From assembly GCA_916715765.1 (NCBI GenBank), contig CAKAPG010000001.1:62001-126000 (forward strand): a stretch of DNA of 64,000 nt, in the 5' to 3' direction. The position numbers and the translations under genes were made by a program. Below, in pieces: positions 60,351 to 64,000 of the stretch; the first letter of the stretch is position 1, and each line of letters begins with the position of its first letter. The notes below the pieces were generated by a model. The model was not told the DNA's origin. It worked only from the letters and a program-made list of their open reading frames with translations, and made no database searches. Source of the DNA: an uncultured Atopobium sp. (lineage in GTDB: Bacteria > Actinomycetota > Coriobacteriia > Coriobacteriales > Atopobiaceae).

Positions 60351-60746
60351 ATGAGCGCACTTGACATTGATAACAACTCTCTTGGTGATGGTCTGCCTAT
60401 CGTCTACGTTTTGTCAGACTCTCGTGGAGAGACCGGTGCCGCAGTAGTTAAGGCTGCTGCTGCTCAGTTTGGCGATGAATCCGTAGAGATTGTAAGGGTT
60501 CCAAACATTCATAGCGTTGATGATGTTCGTGCATACTTCAATGAGCATGAAGATGAGAATCGCCCTCGTGCAGTCTTCCACACCTTTGCAGATGGCTCTC
60601 TCAGAAGAGAGATTCGTCGTGAGCTTGATCAGCGCCTTATCCCATCTATTGACCTTCTAGGACCAGCAGTAAACGTTATTTCTACGCTTACGGGTGAAGA
60701 GCCAAGTCATGCAATTGGCGCTTTCTTTGAGGGAGTTACACGCTAA
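60351..60746 (+). CDS. Half-length PPDK regulatory protein (DUF299 N-terminal region)
   Basis: 131 residues. IVYVLSDSRGETGAAVVKAAAAQF and VFHTFADGSLRREIRREL, then SIDLLGPAVNVI match the first half of PEP synthase/PPDK regulatory proteins (about 270 residues). The kinase half with the P-loop GVSRTSKT is absent: the frame ends in GVTR-stop and a terminator. It may be a regulator that has lost catalysis, or part of a split one. It sits just before ppdK, as functional PDRPs do. Confidence 0.83.
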   Translation: MSALDIDNNSLGDGLPIVYVLSDSRGETGAAVVKAAAAQFGDESVEIVRVPNIHSVDDVRAYFNEHEDENRPRAVFHTFADGSLRREIRRELDQRLIPSIDLLGPAVNVISTLTGEEPSHAIGAFFEGVTR

Positions 60747-60779
60747 GAGAGTGCTGACGCCTCAAAATATCAAAAAGTT

Positions 60780-60810
60780 AAATGAGCATCCACTTTGGGT
60801 GCTCATTTTC
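60780..60810 (+). terminator. Intrinsic terminator between the DUF299 half-gene and ppdK
   Basis: 12-bp stem AAATGAGCATCC / GGGTGCTCATTT (one T-G pair), loop of 5, followed by TCTTT. It separates the two transcripts; no third ORF lies in the 281-base gap before ppdK, which holds only the CGGTC / GACCG inverted pair near 60870. Confidence 0.72.
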
Positions 60811-61027
60811 TTTATGGAGAATTTCACAATTTGCAACCATAAGTTTGTAAATCATTCTGTGAACGGTCGATATTGACCGCTCACCGTTATTTTGTTCAGA
60901 TGAATGGCGTAGGTTGGTAACATACTATGAATGTGAGGACAGAACCTACTTTGTTTGGTTTGATGTCTTTGCGTTCAATTGTGTTGGTGCACGCTTTGCG
61001 TGTGACAGTTTGAGAGTTTGGAGTGTT

Positions 61028-63790
61028 ATGTCCGAGAAGCACGTTTACAGCTTCGGAAAGGACCACGCCGGTAACGATGTTACTGAGGTCGCTGGCGCAT
61101 CCGTAGAAGAGGCAAAGTGGATTGTTGGTGGCAAGGGTGCAAACCTTGCAGAGATGTCTAAGATTGGTCTGCCTGTACCTCCAGGATTCTCAATTACTTG
61201 CCAAACTTGCGTTGCTTATTCCAACAACGGCAACGTCTGGCCTGAGGGCGTCACTGATGAGATTGACGCCGCAATGGCAACTCTTGAGGAGCGCATGGGC
61301 AAGAAGCTCGGCGATGCAGAAGATCCGCTGCTTGTCTCCGTCCGTTCCGGTGCTCCATTCTCCATGCCTGGCATGATGGACACTGTTCTTAACCTTGGTC
61401 TTAACGATGAGTCCGTTCAGGGCCTCATTAAGCAGACTGGTAATGAGCGCTTTGCTTGGGACTCTTACCGTCGTTTTGTTCAGATGTTCTCTGGCGTTGT
61501 TATGGGCGTCTCTGGACAGCTCTTTGAGGACGCAATTGCTGCTAAGAAGGCCGAGAAGGGCGTTAAGCTTGATACAGAGCTGGACGCAAATGACCTTCGT
61601 GACCTTGTAACTTGGTTCAAGGGCATCTTTGCTGCAAACGTTGACGTTAAGGAGCACCCAGAGGTCTCCAAGAACGGCTACGCTGTCTTCCCATCTGATC
61701 CTTATCTCCAGCTCCGCCTTGCTGAGCAGGCAGTCTTTGGTTCTTGGATGAACGACCGCGCAATCCTTTACCGCAAGCAGAACAAGATTCCTGATGAGCT
61801 TGGTACTGCAGTTAACGTTCAGGTCATGGTCTTTGGTAACAAGGGTGAGACCTCTGCAACTGGTGTTGCATTTACTCGTAACCCTGCAGACGGTACCAAC
61901 GAGCGCTACGGTGACTTCCTGATTAACGCTCAGGGCGAGGACGTTGTTGCTGGTATTCGTAACACTGAGCCTATTGCAGACCTTGTTAAGGTTCCTGCAC
62001 TCAAGGAGGCAGGCGAGGAGCTCTTCCACGTCTTTGAGATTCTTGAGGATCACTACGCAGACATGATGGACATCGAGTTCACCATTGAGAATGGTAAACT
62101 CTGGATGCTTCAGACTCGTGTTGGTAAGCGTACTGCTCTCTCTGCACTCAAGGTTGCAATTCAGATGTACGAAGAGGGTCGTATTACCAAGGAGCAGGCT
62201 GTTTCTCGTGTTGCTCCTGAGCAGCTCGATCAGCTTCTGCACCCACAGTTTGATCCTAACGCTGAGTATGAGACCATTGCTAAGGGTCTTAATGCTTCTC
62301 CTGGTGCAGCTGTTGGTGCTGCAGTCTTCTCTTCTGCAGACGCTGAGGCTTTTGCAGAGGCAGGCAAGCCTTGTATTCTTGTCCGTTGGGAGACTACTCC
62401 AGATGACCTCCACGGCATGGTTGCTGCAGAGGGCATCCTGACTTCCCACGGCGGCAAGACCAGCCACGCTGCTGTTATTGCTCGTGGTATGGGTGCTCCT
62501 TGCGTCTGCGGTGTTGATACACTCCGCATTGATGCTGCTAACAAGCGCTTCACCGTTGCTGATTCCGGCCTTGTTGTTAACGAGGGCGATGTTATCTCCA
62601 TCGACGGTACCACTGGTGACGTCATCCTTGGTGCTGTTGAGCTTGTTCAGCCAGAGCTTTCTGGTGACCTTCAGACCATCCTTGCATGGGCAGACGAGGT
62701 CCGTCTTGACGAGTCCCGTGGTCGCGTCATTGGTGTTCGTGCAAACGCTGATAACCCAGCAGATGCTCAGACTTCCGTTGATAACGGCGCTGAAGCAATC
62801 GGTCTTGACCGTACTGAGCACATGTTCCTTGGTGAGCGTAAGCACCTCATTCAGGACTTCATCCTTGCAGACTCTGAGGACGTTAAGCAGCTTGCTATTG
62901 AGCAGCTTGGCCGTGCTCAGAAGGGTGACTTCCTTGGTATGTTCAAAGTAATGGACGGCAAAGACGTTGTTGTCCGTCTTCTTGACCCACCGCTGCATGA
63001 GTTCCTTGATTCCCCACGTGAGCTTGACGTTGAGATTGCTCATGATGAGGAGCAGGGTAAGGATGCCGCTGCAAAGCGTGCTCTTCTCGCTAAGTTTGAT
63101 GCCTTCCAGGAGGCAAACCCAATGCTCGGCCTCCGTGGCTGCCGCCTTGGTCTTGTCTACCCAGAGCTCAACGTTATGCAGGTCCGCGCTATCGCAAGTG
63201 CAGCTGCAGAGCTCAAGCGCGTTGGTCTTGACCCTCGCCCAGAGATCATGGTTCCTCTGGTTGGCTTCGAAGAGGAGCTTATCCAGGTCCGTGAAGAGGT
63301 TGAGCAGACCATCAAGCAGGTTGCTGACGAGTACGGTGTTGAGCTCAACATCCCAGTTGGTACCATGATCGAGCTTCCACGCGCAGCTATCATGTCTGAG
63401 GAGATTGCTAAGCACGCAGACTTCTTCTCCTTCGGTACTAACGACCTCACCCAGACCTGCCTTGGCTTCTCTCGTGATGACGTTGAGTCCGCATTCATGC
63501 CTCTCTACCTTGAGCGCAAGATTGTTAAAACCAACCCATTTGCAACCCTTGATAAGGGCGTCGCAGAGCTTGTCCGTATGGGCGTTGAGGGTGGCCGTAA
63601 GGGTAATCCAAACCTCACCATTGGTGTCTGCGGTGAGACCGGTGGCGATCCAGAGTCCATCCACATGTACTACAACCTTGGTCTTGACTATGTCTCCTGC
63701 TCTCCATACCGCGTGCCAATCGCACGTCTTGCTGCAGCACAGGCTAAGATTCAGGCTAATGGTGGTCCACAGAAGATTGCTACTAAGTAG
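61028..63790 (+). CDS. ppdK: Pyruvate, phosphate dikinase
   Basis: 920 residues. Catalytic His480 and the regulatory-type Thr478 lie in GGKTSHAAVIARGMGAPC. N-terminal ATP-grasp region (GGKGANLAEMSKIGLPVPPGF), swivelling phosphohistidine domain, and C-terminal PEP/pyruvate domain (GLRGCRLGLVYPEL, CGETGGDPES). It interconverts pyruvate, ATP and Pi with PEP, AMP and PPi. It starts MSEKHV after TTGGAG; the longer frame was rejected. The half-length regulator is immediately upstream. Confidence 0.96.
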   Translation: MSEKHVYSFGKDHAGNDVTEVAGASVEEAKWIVGGKGANLAEMSKIGLPVPPGFSITCQTCVAYSNNGNVWPEGVTDEIDAAMATLEERMGKKLGDAEDPLLVSVRSGAPFSMPGMMDTVLNLGLNDESVQGLIKQTGNERFAWDSYRRFVQMFSGVVMGVSGQLFEDAIAAKKAEKGVKLDTELDANDLRDLVTWFKGIFAANVDVKEHPEVSKNGYAVFPSDPYLQLRLAEQAVFGSWMNDRAILYRKQNKIPDELGTAVNVQVMVFGNKGETSATGVAFTRNPADGTNERYGDFLINAQGEDVVAGIRNTEPIADLVKVPALKEAGEELFHVFEILEDHYADMMDIEFTIENGKLWMLQTRVGKRTALSALKVAIQMYEEGRITKEQAVSRVAPEQLDQLLHPQFDPNAEYETIAKGLNASPGAAVGAAVFSSADAEAFAEAGKPCILVRWETTPDDLHGMVAAEGILTSHGGKTSHAAVIARGMGAPCVCGVDTLRIDAANKRFTVADSGLVVNEGDVISIDGTTGDVILGAVELVQPELSGDLQTILAWADEVRLDESRGRVIGVRANADNPADAQTSVDNGAEAIGLDRTEHMFLGERKHLIQDFILADSEDVKQLAIEQLGRAQKGDFLGMFKVMDGKDVVVRLLDPPLHEFLDSPRELDVEIAHDEEQGKDAAAKRALLAKFDAFQEANPMLGLRGCRLGLVYPELNVMQVRAIASAAAELKRVGLDPRPEIMVPLVGFEEELIQVREEVEQTIKQVADEYGVELNIPVGTMIELPRAAIMSEEIAKHADFFSFGTNDLTQTCLGFSRDDVESAFMPLYLERKIVKTNPFATLDKGVAELVRMGVEGGRKGNPNLTIGVCGETGGDPESIHMYYNLGLDYVSCSPYRVPIARLAAAQAKIQANGGPQKIATK

Positions 63791-63821
63791 GTTTTCTTCT
63801 AGACACACTGCAACAAACTCT

Positions 63822-63848
63822 AGAGGGCGGCTTCGGTCGCCCTCTTTT
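63822..63848 (+). terminator. Intrinsic terminator of ppdK
   Basis: Stem AGAGGGCG / CGCCCTCT with loop GCTTCGGT, then TTT, 32 bases past the stop codon. Confidence 0.85.
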
Positions 63849-63904
63849 GCTAGATGGCAATAACCTGCTATTATGTGATAAAGATGCAGGTACAAGGAGG
63901 GTCT

Positions 63905-64000
63905 ATGTTATCCATTCAACGAGAAGATCTTGAAGCTCGTGAGCATCAAATCTTATCTCCTGAGGCGGCTCTTTCTGATCAAAGTAAAGGTCGCGCGATA
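63905..64000 (+). CDS. dgt: Deoxyguanosinetriphosphate triphosphohydrolase-like protein (5' part)
   Basis: The first 32 residues, cut by the window edge. ATG after AAGGAGGG; the sequence REDLEAREHQILSP...SDQSKGR is the usual N-terminus of actinobacterial dGTPase-like HD proteins. The HD domain itself is outside the window. Confidence 0.6.
   Translation, partial: MLSIQREDLEAREHQILSPEAALSDQSKGRAI

Noticed and set aside
60914..61027. 38-residue N-terminal extension of PPDK
   Set aside because: The conventional start MSEKHVYSF follows TTGGAG; the extension has no known counterpart.
61190..63895. 901-residue minus-strand open frame opposite ppdK
   Set aside because: It is an antisense shadow produced by the strong codon bias of the highly expressed ppdK gene; it has no family motif and fully overlaps a confident gene.
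1..64000. CRISPR arrays, rRNA genes and prophage
   Set aside because: No regularly spaced direct repeats, rRNA segments, integrase or phage structural genes were seen.

Overview
The window looks like a chromosomal segment of a fermentative, anaerobic, rod-forming Gram-positive bacterium. I infer Actinomycetota, class Coriobacteriia, probably family Atopobiaceae (Lancefieldella/Atopobium-like). The grounds are a moderate GC content judged by eye, LPXTG anchoring, acetate kinase plus Pta plus pyruvate formate-lyase, alpha2-beta2 glycyl-tRNA synthetase, a complete mreBCD-mrdA-rodA cluster and an ECF-type transporter. No rRNA is present, so this placement is an inference.

Layout. 0-6 kb: HIT protein, acetate kinase, an LPXTG adhesin, a GNAT enzyme, an aldose-epimerase-like protein and phosphotransacetylase. 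6-9 kb: UDP-galactopyranose mutase and a family-2 glycosyltransferase, then a 0.5 kb non-coding segment with nested inverted repeats. 9-14.3 kb: Maf, ferredoxin, GNAT, VanZ-RDD protein, RlmD-like methyltransferase and TrpS. 14.6-18.4 kb: an accessory-looking ABC system (permease-ATPase-permease) divergent from a small secreted protein. 18.4-21.7 kb: a pyruvate formate-lyase operon whose glycyl-radical domain is a separate 83-residue protein. 22-29.6 kb: 5-formyl-THF cyclo-ligase and a shikimate/chorismate cluster with two fusions (PTS EIIB-AroQ and AroE-AroK) and an embedded KDPG-aldolase-like gene. 29.7-33.4 kb: tRNA-Arg(CCG), a P-type ATPase and a zinc-ribbon membrane protein. 33.5-45.2 kb: the rod-shape operon with cyclophilin, TPR protein, mreBCD, PBP2, RodA, a DUF697 protein and a two-gene radical SAM pair. 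45.4-49.8 kb: L21/L27, then a tryptophan-type attenuator and an ECF transporter. 49.8-57.3 kb: obgE-nadD-yqeK-rsfS, SOS-type dinB, rpsP-khpA-rimM-trmD-lepB. 57.3-64 kb: glyQS, a half-length PPDK-regulator-like protein, PPDK and the start of dgt.

The genes describe a mixed-acid fermenter: pyruvate goes through PFL to acetyl-CoA and formate, Pta and AckA make acetate and ATP, and PPDK links pyruvate to PEP. PEP also feeds the shikimate pathway. Tryptophan supply appears to be sensed by a leader peptide with three consecutive Trp codons ahead of the ECF transporter.

Most notable: the split pyruvate formate-lyase, the PTS EIIB-dehydroquinase fusion, the truncated PPDK regulator, the Trp-codon attenuator before an ECF transporter, a strongly over-represented word GTTTCTCGCC/GGCGAGAAAC spread through the window, the composite inverted-repeat element at 8.5-9.0 kb, and the secreted-protein/ABC module.
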